Of a stretch of DNA of 64,000 nt, positions 19,552-31,339 are shown piece by piece (the stretch's first letter is position 1; each line of letters begins with the position of its first letter). Source of the DNA: Lysobacter concretionis Ko07 = DSM 16239 (GTDB taxonomy: Bacteria; Pseudomonadota; Gammaproteobacteria; Xanthomonadales; Xanthomonadaceae). The translations under genes and the position numbers were made by a program. The notes under the pieces are model-generated. The model was not told the DNA's origin. It was given only the letters and a program-made list of their open reading frames with translations, and did no database searches. The stretch lies in contig NZ_AVPS01000001.1 of assembly GCF_000768345.1 (NCBI RefSeq), positions 434,001-498,000 on the forward strand, written 5' to 3'.

Positions 19552-19603
19552 GGGAAAACCGGGTTTTTTGTGGTTTTCAATGGCTGCAATCGGATTTTCC
19601 CGG
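19552..19603 (+). promoter_or_regulatory. Putative MraZ-box array with 10-bp period
   Basis: NGG or GGG steps recur in strict 10-bp phase at 19561, 19571, 19581, 19591 and 19601, with a GGG at 19552-19554. E. coli MraZ binds TGGGN direct repeats spaced so that they repeat every 10 bp just after the promoter, so this is the expected place and period for autorepression. The individual boxes deviate from TGGGN. Confidence 0.5.
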
Positions 19604-19655
19604 TTGCCCGACAGGCAGAACCGCCCAGAGAGGCGGGCCCACGCAAAGGTGCGCA

Positions 19656-20099
19656 ATGTTCCAGGGCGAGACCGCCATCACGATCGACGACAAGGGCCGG
19701 ATGGCGGTGCCCACCGCCTACCGCGATCAGGTCGTGCGTGATTGCGGCAACCACCTGGTCATTACCTACAACCCGTTCGAGGCCGGCTCCCTCTATCTGT
19801 ATCCGCTGCAGAAGTGGCAGGAGATCCGCGACCAGGTCAACAAGCTGCCCAAGGGCAAGCGCATCAACCGGGCCCTGCAGTTGAAGCTGGTGGGTGCCGC
19901 CAGCATCGTCGAGCTCGATGGCAACGGCCGCATCACCGTTCCCGCCAGCCATCGCGCGGCCATCGGCATCGAAAAGAAGGCCGTGCTGCTGGGCATGGGC
20001 GACAAGTTCGAACTGTGGAGCGAGCAGGCTCACCACGAACAGATCCGTCAGACCCTGGTCGACGATCTGGGCGACGAACTGCTCGGCCTGAACCTATGA
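19656..20099 (+). CDS. mraZ: Division/cell-wall cluster regulator MraZ
   Basis: An AbrB-like DNA-binding protein that represses the dcw promoter; it forms multimeric rings. 147 residues with two MraZ repeats: [20 protein letters not shown] (1-20) with its partner region, then [18 protein letters not shown] near residues 87-104. ATG 19656 has AAGG 6 nt upstream. Its stop overlaps the rsmH start. Confidence 0.96.
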   Translation: MFQGETAITIDDKGRMAVPTAYRDQVVRDCGNHLVITYNPFEAGSLYLYPLQKWQEIRDQVNKLPKGKRINRALQLKLVGAASIVELDGNGRITVPASHRAAIGIEKKAVLLGMGDKFELWSEQAHHEQIRQTLVDDLGDELLGLNL

Positions 20100-21055
20100 C
20101 GGGCGGTGGCGTGGAGCGCACAGCGACCTCCGGCCACCTCCCCGTGATGTACCGGCAATCCCTGGACGGTTTGCAGGTGCGCGGGGATGGCACCTATCTG
20201 GACGGCACCTTCGGTCGAGGCGGTCACGCGCGCGGCGTGCTCGATCTGTTGGGCGAGAACGGCCGCCTGCTGCTGATGGACAAGGATCCCGAGGCGATCG
20301 CGGTGGCCGAGCGTGATTTCGGTGGCGACGCGCGGGTGGCGATCTTCCGCGGCAGCTTCGCCGACATGGCGCGCTGGGGTGCGACCGGGGCCGGCCTGGA
20401 CGGCGTCCTGCTGGACCTGGGCGTGTCCTCGCCGCAGCTGGATGTCGCCGAGCGCGGTTTCAGTTTCAGCAAGGACGGCCCGCTGGACATGCGCATGGAC
20501 CCCGACGTGGGCCAGAGCGCCGCGCAATGGCTGGCCACGGCCGATGAGCGTGAGATCGCCGACGTGCTGTGGACCTACGGCGAGGAGCGCCAGTCGCGCA
20601 AGATCGCGCGCACCCTCGTTGCGCGTCGGGAGGAGCAGCCGATCACCCGCACGGCCCAGCTGGCCGAGCTGATCGCCGCGGTGATGCCGCGCGGCAAGGA
20701 CAAAATCCATCCCGCCACCCGCAGCTTCCAGGCGATCCGCATCTTCATCAACCGCGAGCTGGCGGATCTGGAAGCCGGGCTGGATGCGGCGCTGTCGCGC
20801 CTGAAGCCCGGCGGCCGGCTGGTGGTGATCAGCTTCCATTCGCTGGAAGACCGCATCGTCAAGCAGTTCATCAACCGGCACGCGAAGGCGCCGCCGGCGA
20901 ACCGCCGGATGCCGATCGAGATCCCGTTCGATCCGCAGCTGCTGGCGATCGGTGGGGCGCAGAAGGCCGACTTCGACGAGACCTCGGTCAACCCGCGCGC
21001 GCGTTCCGCCGTGCTGCGCGTGGCCGAGAAGCTTCCCGTGCAGGAGGCCGCATGA
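20096..21055 (+). CDS. rsmH: 16S rRNA (cytosine-1402-N4)-methyltransferase RsmH
   Basis: It methylates N4 of C1402, the same nucleotide whose ribose RsmI (encoded 2 kb upstream) methylates. Motifs: [13 protein letters not shown], the SAM-binding [37 protein letters not shown] and [14 protein letters not shown]. 319 residues, usual length. The start codon overlaps the mraZ stop (ATGA). Confidence 0.96.
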   Translation: MTGGGVERTATSGHLPVMYRQSLDGLQVRGDGTYLDGTFGRGGHARGVLDLLGENGRLLLMDKDPEAIAVAERDFGGDARVAIFRGSFADMARWGATGAGLDGVLLDLGVSSPQLDVAERGFSFSKDGPLDMRMDPDVGQSAAQWLATADEREIADVLWTYGEERQSRKIARTLVARREEQPITRTAQLAELIAAVMPRGKDKIHPATRSFQAIRIFINRELADLEAGLDAALSRLKPGGRLVVISFHSLEDRIVKQFINRHAKAPPANRRMPIEIPFDPQLLAIGGAQKADFDETSVNPRARSAVLRVAEKLPVQEAA

Positions 21056-21318
21056 CCCTGCGCCTGCTGCTCACTTTGCTGGTGGTCGCGAACCTGGCGA
21101 CGGCGTTGGCGGTGGTGCATGCGCGCCATCGCCATCGCGTGCTGTTCGTCGAGATCAGCCGGCTGGAGAAGGCGCGCGACGAGCTGGACATCGATTTCGG
21201 CCGGCTGCAGCTGGAGCAGGCGACCTGGTCGGAGAGCAACCGCATCGACCAGGTCGCGCGTGACCGTCTGGGGATGAAGTTTCCCGAAGGCGAGGAAATC
21301 GTGGTGATCCGGCCATGA
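21052..21318 (+). CDS. ftsL: Cell division protein FtsL
   Basis: A small bitopic membrane protein forming the FtsQLB divisome complex. 88 residues: a short cytoplasmic end, one membrane segment (about 3-22), then a leucine-zipper-like coiled coil (about 33-60: [23 protein letters not shown]) and the conserved RDRLGMKFP end. Recognition rests on this pattern and on position between rsmH and ftsI. ATGA overlaps join both neighbours. Confidence 0.93.
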   Translation: MTLRLLLTLLVVANLATALAVVHARHRHRVLFVEISRLEKARDELDIDFGRLQLEQATWSESNRIDQVARDRLGMKFPEGEEIVVIRP

Positions 21319-23246
21319 GGGGGCGTGCCGGCCAGACACGGGGTGGCGGCAGCCCGGCGCGCTCGTACCGGGCGTGGCTGCAGTCCGTGCTGGGCCGCAA
21401 CACCGACCGCCAGGCGGCGCGGGGTCGCGCACGCTACAACGTCCGCAAACGCATGGTGCTGGTCGGCGGCGCCCTGGTGGCGTGCTCGCTGGCGCTGGTC
21501 GGGCGGGCGTTCGACGTGCAGGTGCTGAACAGCGATTTCTACGTCCGCCAGGGCGATGCGCGCTCGTTGCGCGAGATCCCGATCGCGACTTCGCGCGGCA
21601 TGATCACCGACCGCAATGGCGAGCCGCTGGCCGTGTCGACGCCGGTCGAGTCGCTGTGGGCAAACCCGCAAGAACTGTTGAAGCACCCCGACCGCATTCC
21701 CGAGCTGGCGCAGGTGCTCGGCGTGCCGGCCGACGAACTGGCACGCAAGCTGAGCCAGCGCGCGGACAAGGAGTTCATGTACCTGCTGCGGCGGATCAAT
21801 CCCAGCCGGGCGAAAGAGGTCATCGACCACGCCATTCCCGGTGTGTTTTCGCAGCGCGAGTTCCGCCGCTTCTATCCGCAGGGCGATGCGATCGCGCACG
21901 TGCTGGGTTTCACCAACATCGACGACCGCGGCCAGGAAGGGCTGGAGCTGGCCTTCGACGACTGGCTCAGCGGCACGCCCGGCGCGAAGCGGGTGATCCG
22001 CGACGGCCAGGGCCGGATCATCGAGAACGTCGACCTGATCCGGCCGGCCGAGCCGGGCCACGACCTGACCCTGACCCTCGACCGCCGGGTGCAGTACCTG
22101 GCGTTCCGTGAGCTGCGCCGCGCGCTGCACGAGGCCGGTGCCTCGGCCGGTTCGGTGGTCGTGCTCGACATCGACACCGGCGAGGTGCTGGCGATGGCGA
22201 ACCTGCCCAGCTACAACCCCAACCAGCTCGACGGCGGCCGCAGCGACACGCGCCGCAACCGCGCGGTCACCGACGTGGTCGAGCCGGGTTCGACGATGAA
22301 GCCGATCACCATGGCGGCCGCGCTGACCGCCGGCACGGTCACCCCGGCCACCATCGTCGACACCTCGCCCGGCACGATGCGCAACGGCCGCTACACCATC
22401 AGCGACTTCCGCAACTACGGCGCGCTGACGGTCACCGGCGTACTCACCAAGAGCTCCAACGTCGGCGCCGCCAAGCTCGCGCTGGCATTGCCGGACCAGT
22501 ACTTCTACGACTTCATCCACGGCTTCGGCTACGGCAGCAAGCCCGGCAGCGGGTTCCCGGGCGAAGCTTCGGGCCTGCTCGCCGCGCCGCGCCAGTGGAG
22601 CGGCACCACCAAGGCCACGATGTCGTACGGCTACGGACTGTCGGCCACGCCGCTGCAGATCGCGGTGGCCTACGCGGCGATCGCCAACGGCGGGCGGGTG
22701 ATCGCGCCGACCTTCGTCAAGGGCCAGCGCAACGAGGCGCGGCAGGCGATCGATCCGGTGGTCTCGCGCCAGGTCCTGCACGCGATGCAGACCGTGACCG
22801 AGACCGGCGGCACCGCCACCAGCGCGGCGATCCTGGGCTACCACGTGGCCGGCAAGACCGGCACTTCGCGCAAGTTCAGCGGCACGGGCGGCTATTCCAA
22901 GCAATACGTGGCGCTGTTCGCCGGCGTGGTGCCGGTGGAGAACCCGCGGTTTTCGATGGTGGTGGTGATCGACGAGCCCGACGCGAGCGCAGGCTTCGGC
23001 TATGGCGGCGGCGCGGTCGCGGCACCGGTGTTCAAGAGCGTCATGGAAGGCACGCTGCGTCTGATGGACGTGCCGCCGGACGACATCGAGACCTGGCTCG
23101 CGGCACAGGCGGAAGCCCGCAGCAAGCGCATCCGCGCCAATGGCGGCAGCCCGGCCCGGAACGTCCCGGTGCTGCCGGAAGTCGCTGCGGCGCCGGTGCA
23201 CTCCCACAGCCTGCCGGCCCCGGTACCGATCGGAGGCGCGCCATGA
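21315..23246 (+). CDS. ftsI: Peptidoglycan transpeptidase FtsI (PBP3)
   Basis: Septal class B penicillin-binding protein that crosslinks peptidoglycan with FtsW. One N-terminal membrane segment (about 51-70) follows a basic cytoplasmic tail. The catalytic motifs are complete: S326-TM-K329 (EPGSTMKP), S380-S-N382 and K514-T-G. 643 residues, somewhat longer than E. coli (588), through N- and C-terminal extensions. The Pro/Ala-rich end just before murE is not part of the catalytic domain. Confidence 0.96.
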   Translation: MRGRAGQTRGGGSPARSYRAWLQSVLGRNTDRQAARGRARYNVRKRMVLVGGALVACSLALVGRAFDVQVLNSDFYVRQGDARSLREIPIATSRGMITDRNGEPLAVSTPVESLWANPQELLKHPDRIPELAQVLGVPADELARKLSQRADKEFMYLLRRINPSRAKEVIDHAIPGVFSQREFRRFYPQGDAIAHVLGFTNIDDRGQEGLELAFDDWLSGTPGAKRVIRDGQGRIIENVDLIRPAEPGHDLTLTLDRRVQYLAFRELRRALHEAGASAGSVVVLDIDTGEVLAMANLPSYNPNQLDGGRSDTRRNRAVTDVVEPGSTMKPITMAAALTAGTVTPATIVDTSPGTMRNGRYTISDFRNYGALTVTGVLTKSSNVGAAKLALALPDQYFYDFIHGFGYGSKPGSGFPGEASGLLAAPRQWSGTTKATMSYGYGLSATPLQIAVAYAAIANGGRVIAPTFVKGQRNEARQAIDPVVSRQVLHAMQTVTETGGTATSAAILGYHVAGKTGTSRKFSGTGGYSKQYVALFAGVVPVENPRFSMVVVIDEPDASAGFGYGGGAVAAPVFKSVMEGTLRLMDVPPDDIETWLAAQAEARSKRIRANGGSPARNVPVLPEVAAAPVHSHSLPAPVPIGGAP

Positions 23247-24790
23247 CGGGTGCCGTGACCAGCGTGATCGACAGCGCCCGGCCGCGCCACATGCGGCTGG
23301 GCGACCTGTTGCCGGATGTCGCCGGAATCCCGCCGGATCTGGTCATCAGCGGGCTGGTCCAGGACAGTCGCGAGATCCGGCCGGGGGATGCGTTCGTCGC
23401 CATCGGCGGCTTCGGCACCCACGGCCTGAAGTTCGTCGAGCAGGCGCATGCGGCCCAGGCCAGCGCGATCCTGTATGAGCCGCCGGCATCGGCCGACATT
23501 CCCGCGCCGGCCGATGCGATTGCCGTTCCGCATCTGCGCGCGCGGATGGGCGGGATGGCCGACCGCTTCCACGACCGGCCCAGTGCGGCGATGCAGATGG
23601 TCGGCGTCACCGGCACCAACGGCAAGACGTCCATCGTGCAACTGCTGGCGCAGGCCTGGCAGCTGCAGGGCGTGCACGGTGCGAGCATCGGCACGCTCGG
23701 CGTGGGCATCGGCGGCGCGCTGGTGCCGACCGGCTTCACCACGCCGCTGGTGCTGAAAGTGCATGCGCTGCTGGCCGGCCTGCGCGACGCGGGTGCGCAG
23801 GCGGTGGCGATGGAAGTCAGCTCCCACGCGCTCGACCAGGGTCGCGTGGACGGCGTGCATTTCGATGTCGCGGTGTTCACCAACCTCACCCGCGACCATC
23901 TCGATTACCACGGCGACATGACCAGCTACGGCGCGGCCAAGGCGCGGCTGTTCGCCTGGCCCGGCCTGAAGGCGGCGGCGATCAATCTCGATGACGCCCA
24001 CGGTCGCGTAATGCAGGCGGCGCTGCCGTCCGGCGTGCGCATGATCGGGCTGAGTTCGCGTGGCCATCCGGAGGCGGTGGTGCGCGCGCAGGCACTGCAG
24101 CTGGACAACGCCGGCATCGCTTTCGAGCTGGTCTTCCGGCTGCCGGCCGGGGACCAGCACCATGCGGTGCGTTCGCCGTTGCTGGGCCGTTTCAATGTCG
24201 ACAACCTGGTCGCGGTCGCCGGTGCCCTGCTGGGCCTGGGCGCCGCGCCGGTGCAGATCGCCGCAACGCTGTCGCGGTTGCAGCCGATCCACGGCCGGAT
24301 GAACCGCCTCGGCGGCCGCGATGGCCAGCCGCTGGTGGTGATCGACTATGCCCACACCCCCGATGCGCTGGAGCAGGCGCTGACCTCGTTGCGCGCGCAT
24401 GCCGCGGCACGGCTGTTCTGTGTGTTCGGCTGCGGCGGCGAGCGCGACCGCGGCAAACGGCCACAGATGGCCTCCATTGCCCAGACCCACGCCGACGTGG
24501 TGATCGTCACCGACGACAACCCGCGCCACGAAGACGGCGACGCGATCGTGGCCGACATCCTCGCCGGCTTCATCGACACCGCCGCGGTGACCGTGCAGCG
24601 CGACCGCGCCGCGGCGATCGCCCGCGCGGTGGGCGAGGCCGGTGCGGACGACATCGTGCTGATCGCCGGCAAGGGCCACGAGGCCTGGCAGGACATCGCC
24701 GGCGTGCAACACCCCTTTGATGACACCGAAGTCGCGCGCACGGCACTGGGACGGCGCGCACCGTGCACGGATGCGCAGGAGCGATCATGA
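23243..24790 (+). CDS. murE: UDP-MurNAc-L-Ala-D-Glu:meso-diaminopimelate ligase MurE
   Basis: Adds the third stem-peptide residue. The ATP-binding loop TGTNGKTS is present, and the DNPR motif ([10 protein letters not shown]) marks a meso-DAP rather than a lysine enzyme. 515 residues. In Xanthomonadaceae the glutamyl precursor it uses is made by the MurD2/MurL route; this fits the lack of murD in the cluster but is not shown here. ATGA overlaps at both ends. Confidence 0.96.
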   Translation: MTGAVTSVIDSARPRHMRLGDLLPDVAGIPPDLVISGLVQDSREIRPGDAFVAIGGFGTHGLKFVEQAHAAQASAILYEPPASADIPAPADAIAVPHLRARMGGMADRFHDRPSAAMQMVGVTGTNGKTSIVQLLAQAWQLQGVHGASIGTLGVGIGGALVPTGFTTPLVLKVHALLAGLRDAGAQAVAMEVSSHALDQGRVDGVHFDVAVFTNLTRDHLDYHGDMTSYGAAKARLFAWPGLKAAAINLDDAHGRVMQAALPSGVRMIGLSSRGHPEAVVRAQALQLDNAGIAFELVFRLPAGDQHHAVRSPLLGRFNVDNLVAVAGALLGLGAAPVQIAATLSRLQPIHGRMNRLGGRDGQPLVVIDYAHTPDALEQALTSLRAHAAARLFCVFGCGGERDRGKRPQMASIAQTHADVVIVTDDNPRHEDGDAIVADILAGFIDTAAVTVQRDRAAAIARAVGEAGADDIVLIAGKGHEAWQDIAGVQHPFDDTEVARTALGRRAPCTDAQERS

Positions 24791-26235
24791 AACGTCTGTC
24801 GTTGTCCGACATCGCCCGCATGACCGGTGGCCGCCTGCAAGGCGGGGACCTGCCGGTGGATGCGCTGGCCACCGATACCCGTGCGTTGCCGGGCGCCGGC
24901 GCGGCCTTGTTCGTCGCCCTGAAGGGCGGGAACTTCGACGGCCATGACCATGTGGCCGCAGCCGCCAGGGGCGGTGTAGCCGCGGCCCTGGTGTCGCGGC
25001 TGGTCGAGGTCGATATTCCGCAGGTGCTGGTGGCCGATACCGAGCGCGCGCTGGGCGACCTGGCCGCGGCCGTGCAGCGCGATCGCCACACCGCGGTGGC
25101 CGCGATCACCGGCAGCAACGGCAAGACCAGCGTCAAGGCGCTGCTGCTGGAAATCCTCGTCCGCGCCGGCTCGACGTATGCCAATCCGGGCAACCGCAAC
25201 AACGAGATCGGCCTGCCGCTGGCGGTGCTGGACGCGCCGGAAGACGCCCGTTACGCGGTCTACGAAATGGGCGCCGGCAAGCCCGGCGACATCGCCTACC
25301 TGACTGCGATCGCGCGTCCCGACGTGGCGCTGGTGAACAACATCGCGCCCGCGCATCTGGAGCGGATGGGCAGCCTGCTGGGCGTCGCCGACACCAAGGC
25401 CGCTATCTACGACGCCCTGCCGCCGCAGGGCGTGGCGGTGATCAACGCCGACGATGCGTTCGCGCCGTATTTCGCCGAGCGTGCGCACGGGCGCCGGTTG
25501 ATCCGCTTCGGGCTGGAGGCGACCGCCGACATCCGCGCGCGCGACATCGTGGCGACCGCTGCCGGGTCGCGGTTCGGCCTGGTCACGCCGGCGGGCGAGG
25601 TCGCGATCGAGCTGGCCCTGCGCGGACGCCACAACGTGCGCAACGCGCTCGCCGCGGCTTCGCTGGCGTTGGCGCTGAGCGTGTCGCTGGATGCCATCGC
25701 GCAGGGGTTGAACGCGGCCCGGCCGGTCGCCGGCCGGCTGGTCGCCCACGAACTGGACAACGGCGCGGTGCTGATCGACGACAGCTACAACGCCAATCCG
25801 GGTTCGCTGGCCGCGGCGATCGACACCCTGGCCGAATCGCTTGCAGCGCCAGCGGGCGAGGGCTGGCTGGTGCTCGGCGACATGCGCGAACTGGGCGACG
25901 ACGCGCGCGCGATGCACGCGCAGGCCGGACGCCACGCGAAGGCGGCCGGGATCCGGCGGCTGTTCGCGCTTGGTGAACTCAGCGCGGCGGCGGCCGAGGC
26001 GTTCGGCGAAGGCGGCAGCGTGTATGACAGCCACGCCGCACTGGTCGAAGCCCTGCAAAAGGCATGTGCGGGTGACCGCGATCCGGACGCGGATGCAATG
26101 CACCCCGAAAAAACGGGCGCTGGCATCCGGATCCTGGTGAAAGGCTCGCGCGGCAGCGCGATGGACAAGATTGTGACGGCCTTGCTGTCGCGCCAACGCC
26201 CGCAAGGGCCGGGGGACCGTACCGATGCTGCTTGA
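24787..26235 (+). CDS. murF: UDP-MurNAc-tripeptide:D-Ala-D-Ala ligase MurF
   Basis: Adds the D-Ala-D-Ala dipeptide to complete the UDP-MurNAc-pentapeptide. The Mur-ligase ATP loop is [11 protein letters not shown], followed by [16 protein letters not shown] and [13 protein letters not shown], and the C-terminal [15 protein letters not shown] segment. 482 residues. ATG 24787 overlaps the murE stop; a Met eight codons earlier lies inside murE. It overlaps mraY by 11 bp. Confidence 0.96.
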   Translation: MKRLSLSDIARMTGGRLQGGDLPVDALATDTRALPGAGAALFVALKGGNFDGHDHVAAAARGGVAAALVSRLVEVDIPQVLVADTERALGDLAAAVQRDRHTAVAAITGSNGKTSVKALLLEILVRAGSTYANPGNRNNEIGLPLAVLDAPEDARYAVYEMGAGKPGDIAYLTAIARPDVALVNNIAPAHLERMGSLLGVADTKAAIYDALPPQGVAVINADDAFAPYFAERAHGRRLIRFGLEATADIRARDIVATAAGSRFGLVTPAGEVAIELALRGRHNVRNALAAASLALALSVSLDAIAQGLNAARPVAGRLVAHELDNGAVLIDDSYNANPGSLAAAIDTLAESLAAPAGEGWLVLGDMRELGDDARAMHAQAGRHAKAAGIRRLFALGELSAAAAEAFGEGGSVYDSHAALVEALQKACAGDRDPDADAMHPEKTGAGIRILVKGSRGSAMDKIVTALLSRQRPQGPGDRTDAA

Positions 26236-27307
26236 ACTGGCGCGCTGGCTGGAACAGCTGGACAGCCTGTTTGGACTGTTCAATTACCTGACCTTCCGCG
26301 GCATCCTCAGCGCGTTGACCGCGCTGGGCCTGTCGCTGTGGTGGGGACCGGCGGCGATCCGCAAGCTGGCCCAGTACAAGGGCGGCCAGCCGATCCGCCA
26401 GGACGGTCCGCAGAGCCACTTTTCCAAGGCCGGCACGCCGACCATGGGCGGTGGCCTGATCCTGCTGTCGGTGCTCGCCGCGGTGCTGCTGTGGGGCGAC
26501 CTGCGCAACAAGTACGTCTGGGTGGTGCTGGCGGTGATGCTCGCGTTCGGCGCGATCGGCTGGTACGACGACTGGATCAAGATCGTCCACCGCGACCCGA
26601 ACGGCCTGAAGTCGCGCTGGAAGTACCTGCTGCAGTCGCTCTTCGGCCTGGCCGCCGGCGTCTATCTGTACATGACCGCCGACGTGCCGGCGGCGACCAC
26701 GTTCTACATCCCGATGTTCAAGGCGCTCGCGTTCCCGATGGGCGCGGGGCTGATCGTGGTGGCCTACTTCTGGATCGTCGGGTTCTCCAACGCGGTCAAC
26801 CTGACCGATGGCCTGGACGGGCTGGCGATCATGCCGACCGTGCTGGTCGCCTGCGCGCTGGGCGTGTTCGCGTACGTCTCCGGCAACGCGGTGTTCTCGG
26901 AGTACCTGCAGATCCCGCCGGTGCCGGGGGCGGGCGAGCTGGTGATCATCTGCGCGGCGATCGCCGGGGCTGGACTGGGCTTCCTGTGGTTCAACACCTA
27001 CCCGGCGATGGTGTTCATGGGCGACATCGGCGCGCTCGCGCTGGGCGCGGTGCTGGGCACCATTGCCGTGATCGTCCGCCAGGAGCTGGTGCTGGTGATC
27101 ATGGGCGGCGTGTTCGTGGTCGAAACCCTGTCGGTGATGATCCAGGTCGCGTCGTTCAAATTGACCGGCAAGCGCGTGTTCCGGATGGCGCCGATCCACC
27201 ACCACTTCGAGCTCAAGGGCTGGCCCGAGCCGCGCGTGATCGTGCGCTTCTGGATCATCTCGGTGGTGCTGGTGCTGGTCGGCCTGGCCACGTTGAAGGT
27301 GCGCTGA
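26225..27307 (+). CDS. mraY: Phospho-N-acetylmuramoyl-pentapeptide-transferase MraY
   Basis: An integral membrane enzyme that moves phospho-MurNAc-pentapeptide to undecaprenyl phosphate, forming lipid I. 360 residues with about ten membrane segments. Signature regions: KAGTPTMGG near residues 70-78, the catalytic [10 protein letters not shown], and [10 protein letters not shown] near the C-terminus. ftsW starts on the last base of its stop codon. murD, which follows mraY in most proteobacterial clusters, is absent. Confidence 0.97.
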   Translation: MLLELARWLEQLDSLFGLFNYLTFRGILSALTALGLSLWWGPAAIRKLAQYKGGQPIRQDGPQSHFSKAGTPTMGGGLILLSVLAAVLLWGDLRNKYVWVVLAVMLAFGAIGWYDDWIKIVHRDPNGLKSRWKYLLQSLFGLAAGVYLYMTADVPAATTFYIPMFKALAFPMGAGLIVVAYFWIVGFSNAVNLTDGLDGLAIMPTVLVACALGVFAYVSGNAVFSEYLQIPPVPGAGELVIICAAIAGAGLGFLWFNTYPAMVFMGDIGALALGAVLGTIAVIVRQELVLVIMGGVFVVETLSVMIQVASFKLTGKRVFRMAPIHHHFELKGWPEPRVIVRFWIISVVLVLVGLATLKVR

Positions 27308-28737
27308 TGACCGACACCACGCGCCAGGCCACACGTCTTGACGCCATCGGCGGCCGGTTCGATCCGTGGCTGCTGCTGGCGATCGGGACGTTGGCGTGCG
27401 TAGGCGTGGTGATGGTGGGTTCCAGCTCGATCGCGATCGCGATCGACTACGGCGTGGGACCGTTCCACTACCTCGCCCGGCACCTGATGTTCCTGGTGGT
27501 CGGCGGGATCCTGGGCGCGGTCCTCATGCACACCGACCTGAAGACGGTCGAACAGCACAACCACTGGCTGCTGCTGGGCTGTTTCGTGCTGCTGCTGGCG
27601 GTGTTCGTGCCGGGGCTGGGGATGTCGGTCAACGGTGCGCGCCGCTGGATCAACCTGGTGGTGTCCAATTTCCAGGCGGTGGAAGCGGTCAAGCTGCTCT
27701 ACATCGTCTGGCTGGGCAGCTACCTCAAGCGCTACAGCGAAGAGGTCGCGGCGACCTGGCCGGCGATGCTCAAGCCGCTGGGCGTCGCGCTGGGGCTGGT
27801 GGTGCTGCTGCTGGCGCAGCCGGACTTCGGCTCGGCGACCCTGATCCTGGCGATCACCTGCGGGATGCTGTGGCTGGGCGGCGTCAACATGCCGCGGATG
27901 TTCATGCCGGTCCTGCTGGGCATCGTCGGCCTGGCCGCGCTGGCGATCGCCGAGCCCTACCGGATGCGCCGGCTGACCTCGTTCATGGACCCGTGGGCGG
28001 ATCCGTTCAACTCCGGTTACCAGCTCACCAACGCGCTGATGGCGGTCGGCCGTGGCGAGTGGCTGGGCGTCGGACTGGGCAGCTCGGTGCAGAAACTGTC
28101 GTACCTGCCCGAGGCGCACACCGACTTCATCATGGCGGTGATCGCCGAGGAACTCGGCTTTGTCGGCGTCTGCACGATCATCGCCCTGTATGGCCTGCTG
28201 GTCGGTCGCGCGCTGTGGCTCGGGCTGCAGTGCGTGGAGATGCGCCGCCATTTTTCCGGCTACTGCGCGTTCGGCATCGCGCTGTGGATCGGCCTGCAAA
28301 GCTTCGTTTCCATCGGCGTGAACCTGGGTCTGTTGCCGACCAAGGGCCTGACCCTGCCGTTGATCTCCTCCGGTGGTTCCAGCGTGCTGATGACCTGCGC
28401 GGCGATGGGGCTGCTGTTGCGGGTGTCCTATGAGCTCGACCGCGCCCGGCGGCAGGTCGCGCGTCTGCGTGGCGAGGTGCAGGACCCGGTGGCCGCTGCG
28501 AGCGGACGCCAACCGGCGGCCCGTGTCAGTCCGGTGCGCGCCAGCTCGGCCCGGCGCGGGCCGGAGCGGGTGGCGCCGGTGCAGGTCGCGTCGGCTCCGG
28601 CCTCCATGTCGTCCCGGCCGGCGGAGTCCGCATCGCAGCCTCCTGCCCGCGATCCCGCCTCCGTCCCGCCTGCGGTGGCGCGCGGCACCAGCCGTCTGCG
28701 CCAGCGGGTCGAGCCGACCTTCGGAGGCATCGCATGA
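27307..28737 (+). CDS. ftsW: Septal peptidoglycan polymerase FtsW
   Basis: A SEDS-family glycosyltransferase that polymerises lipid II at the septum with FtsI. Ten membrane segments lie in residues ~20-395; the family regions [33 protein letters not shown] and PLISSGGSS are intact. 476 residues, longer than E. coli FtsW (414) because of a ~75-85-residue Ala/Pro/Arg/Ser-rich cytoplasmic tail. The start ATG shares one base with the mraY stop (TGATG). Confidence 0.95.
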   Translation: MTDTTRQATRLDAIGGRFDPWLLLAIGTLACVGVVMVGSSSIAIAIDYGVGPFHYLARHLMFLVVGGILGAVLMHTDLKTVEQHNHWLLLGCFVLLLAVFVPGLGMSVNGARRWINLVVSNFQAVEAVKLLYIVWLGSYLKRYSEEVAATWPAMLKPLGVALGLVVLLLAQPDFGSATLILAITCGMLWLGGVNMPRMFMPVLLGIVGLAALAIAEPYRMRRLTSFMDPWADPFNSGYQLTNALMAVGRGEWLGVGLGSSVQKLSYLPEAHTDFIMAVIAEELGFVGVCTIIALYGLLVGRALWLGLQCVEMRRHFSGYCAFGIALWIGLQSFVSIGVNLGLLPTKGLTLPLISSGGSSVLMTCAAMGLLLRVSYELDRARRQVARLRGEVQDPVAAASGRQPAARVSPVRASSARRGPERVAPVQVASAPASMSSRPAESASQPPARDPASVPPAVARGTSRLRQRVEPTFGGIA

Positions 28738-29873
28738 GCGCCGTGCGTGATTCCGGTCCGGTGATGATCCTTGCCGGCGGCACCGGCGGGCACATCTTCC
28801 CCGGCCTGGCCGTGGCCAAGGCGCTGATCGAGCGCGGCGTGCCGGTGACCTGGCTGGGCGCCGAGGGCGGCATGGAAACCCGGCTGGTGCCGCCGTACGG
28901 CATCGCTATCGACACCATCGCGGTGCGCGGCGTGCGCGGCAAGGGGCTGGCGACGCTGCTGGCGGCGCCGTTCAAGCTGCTCGGTTCCGTGCGTGCGGCC
29001 GCCAGGGTGCTGCGGGCGCGCCGGCCGCGTGCGGTGATCAGCTTTGGCGGCTATGCCGCCGGCCCCGGCGGTCTGGCGGCGCGGCTGGCGCGGGTGCCGT
29101 TGATCGTGCACGAGCAGAACCGTGCGCCAGGCATGACCAACCGGGTGCTGGCCCGTTTCGCGGCGCGGGTGCTGACCGGATTTCCCGACACCTTTCCGCG
29201 CGAGTCCGTGGTCGGCAATCCGGTCCGCGACGAGATCGTCCAGATCGCCGCGCCGGAGCAGCGCTTCATCGGTCGCCGCGGCCCGCTGCGGCTGCTGGTG
29301 CTGGGTGGCAGCCAGGGCGCGCGCGCGTTGAACGCCGCCGTGCCGCAGGCGCTGGCCGGCTTGCGCCAGCGCATCGACGGCGTCGAGGTGCGCCACCAGT
29401 GCGGCCAGCAACAGGTCGAAGAGACCGAGCGGCTGTACGCGCAGGCCGGTGTGCGCGCCAGCATCGAGCCCTTCATCGCCGACATGGCCGCCGCCTACGG
29501 CTGGGCCGACGTGGTGGTGTGCCGCGCCGGCGCACTGACCCTGGCCGAGTTGTGCGCGGCCGGCGTCGGCAGCGTGCTGGTGCCGTTCCCGCAGGCGGTC
29601 GACGACCACCAGACCCGCAATGCGCAGTACCTGGTCGATCGCGGCGCAGCGCAACTGCTGCAGCAGGAGCCGGAGACGGACCTGGCCGTGCGACTGTCGA
29701 CCGCGCTGGAAGGCCTCGCCGGCCGCGCCGACCTGCTGCGCCTGGCCCAGGCCGCGCGCGCTCTGGCCCGGCCGGATGCCGCCGCACGCGTCGCGGACAT
29801 CGTCCTGCGCCAGTCCGGCGCTTCCGGCTCGACCCCGGACTCATCCCATTCCCCTCAGGAGCCCGCTGCATGA
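28734..29873 (+). CDS. murG: UDP-GlcNAc:lipid I transferase MurG
   Basis: Adds GlcNAc to lipid I to form lipid II on the inner membrane face. A GT-B fold with the N-terminal glycine loop [12 protein letters not shown] (residues 13-24), [37 protein letters not shown] and the C-terminal donor-binding [11 protein letters not shown] and [14 protein letters not shown]. 379 residues. ATGA overlaps with ftsW and murC. Confidence 0.96.
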   Translation: MSAVRDSGPVMILAGGTGGHIFPGLAVAKALIERGVPVTWLGAEGGMETRLVPPYGIAIDTIAVRGVRGKGLATLLAAPFKLLGSVRAAARVLRARRPRAVISFGGYAAGPGGLAARLARVPLIVHEQNRAPGMTNRVLARFAARVLTGFPDTFPRESVVGNPVRDEIVQIAAPEQRFIGRRGPLRLLVLGGSQGARALNAAVPQALAGLRQRIDGVEVRHQCGQQQVEETERLYAQAGVRASIEPFIADMAAAYGWADVVVCRAGALTLAELCAAGVGSVLVPFPQAVDDHQTRNAQYLVDRGAAQLLQQEPETDLAVRLSTALEGLAGRADLLRLAQAARALARPDAAARVADIVLRQSGASGSTPDSSHSPQEPAA

Positions 29874-31339
29874 GCAGTACCGTGCGCCGTCGCCTGCAAC
29901 ACAGCGGCGATCTCGCCAAAGCCTTCCCGCGCGTGCACTTCATCGGCATCGGCGGTACCGGCATGAGCGGTATCGCCGAGGTCATGTGCACGCTGGGCTA
30001 CCAGGTGTCCGGTTCGGACAAGGCCGACAACGCGGTGACCCGCCGGTTGGCGCGGCTGGGCATCGCCGTGCATCGCGACCACGCCGCGGCCAACGTGCTG
30101 GGCACCGATTGCGTGGTCGTGTCCAGCGCGATCAAGGCCGACAACCCGGAGCTGCTGGAGGCGCGCGCGCAGCGCATCCCGGTGGTGCCGCGGGCGGAAA
30201 TGCTGGCCGAGCTGATGCGCTTCAAGCGCGGCATCGCGGTGGCCGGCACCCACGGCAAGACCACGACCACGTCGCTGACCGCCAGCGTGCTGGCCGAGGG
30301 CGGGATCGACCCGACCTTCGTGATCGGTGGCCAACTGCTCGCCGCCGGTGCCAACGCCCGCCTGGGGAGCGGCGACTGGCTGGTGGCGGAGGCCGACGAG
30401 AGCGATGGCAGCTTCCTGCGCCTGAGCCCGCAGATCGCCGTGGTGACCAACATCGATGCGGACCATCTGGAGAACTACGGCGGCGATTTCGCCAACGTCC
30501 AGGCGGCGTTCGGCGAATTCATGCTGCGCCTGCCGTTCTACGGCCTGGCGGTGCTGTGCATCGACGACCCCGAGGTCGCCGCGCTGGCCGAGCGCACCCC
30601 GCGCCACGTGATGACCTATGGCCTGGCGCCCGAGGCCGACGTGCGCGCCGAGGATGTCAGCCAGCAGGGCGAGCGGATGCATTTCACCCTGTGCCTGCCC
30701 GACGGCGCGCGCTGCCCGGCGACCCTCGCCCTGCCGGGCGTGCACAACGTGCTCAACGCCCTGGCCGCCGCATCGGTCGGCTGGCAGCTGGGGGTGGAGC
30801 CGGCCGCGATCGCGCGCGCGCTGGAGCGTTTCGCCGGCATCGGTCGCCGCTTCAACGTGCTCTCGCAGACGCCGTTGCCGCCAAAGGACGGGCGCGAGGG
30901 CGGCACGGTCACCGTGGTCGACGACTACGGCCATCACCCCAAGGAGCTCGCGGCGGTATTCGCCGCCGCCCGCGGCGGCTGGCCCGACAAGCGGCTGGTG
31001 GTCGCCTTCCAGCCGCACCGCTACAGCCGCACCCGCGACCTGTTCGACGAGTTCGCCGCGGTGCTGTCCAGCGTCGATGCGCTGGTGCTGACCGAGGTGT
31101 ATGCGGCCGGTGAAGCGCCGCTGGCCGGCGCCGACGAGAAGGCACTGGCGCGGGCGATCCGCGCGCGCGGCCGGATCGACCCGGTCGTGGTCGGCCCCGC
31201 CGGCGAGCTGGCCGCGGTGCTGGCCGACGTGCTGGAAGACGGCGACCTGCTGCTGCTGATGGGCGCCGGCGACATCGGCCAGGCCGCGCAACAGATTTCC
31301 ACCCAGGGGTTTGTGGCCCCGCAGGAAGGTGACGCATGA
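29870..31339 (+). CDS. murC: UDP-N-acetylmuramate:L-alanine ligase MurC
   Basis: Adds the first stem-peptide residue. [16 protein letters not shown] near residues 25-40, the ATP loop [23 protein letters not shown] and the C-terminal [14 protein letters not shown] and [12 protein letters not shown] motifs are present. 489 residues, usual length. The start overlaps the murG stop and the end overlaps ddl. murB, often next to murC, is not here. Confidence 0.96.
   Translation: MSSTVRRRLQHSGDLAKAFPRVHFIGIGGTGMSGIAEVMCTLGYQVSGSDKADNAVTRRLARLGIAVHRDHAAANVLGTDCVVVSSAIKADNPELLEARAQRIPVVPRAEMLAELMRFKRGIAVAGTHGKTTTTSLTASVLAEGGIDPTFVIGGQLLAAGANARLGSGDWLVAEADESDGSFLRLSPQIAVVTNIDADHLENYGGDFANVQAAFGEFMLRLPFYGLAVLCIDDPEVAALAERTPRHVMTYGLAPEADVRAEDVSQQGERMHFTLCLPDGARCPATLALPGVHNVLNALAAASVGWQLGVEPAAIARALERFAGIGRRFNVLSQTPLPPKDGREGGTVTVVDDYGHHPKELAAVFAAARGGWPDKRLVVAFQPHRYSRTRDLFDEFAAVLSSVDALVLTEVYAAGEAPLAGADEKALARAIRARGRIDPVVVGPAGELAAVLADVLEDGDLLLLMGAGDIGQAAQQISTQGFVAPQEGDA

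Larger units (their letters stand above)
19245..19655. other. mraZ upstream region
   Basis: No gene. The first ~150 bp after rnpB show nothing notable beyond the T-run. The next part holds three AT-rich palindromes, a strong promoter and a periodic NGG array, each listed separately. Confidence 0.6.

Noticed and set aside
20988-23207. 739-codon frame antisense to ftsI
   Set aside because: Shadow of ftsI; biased composition and no recognisable domain.
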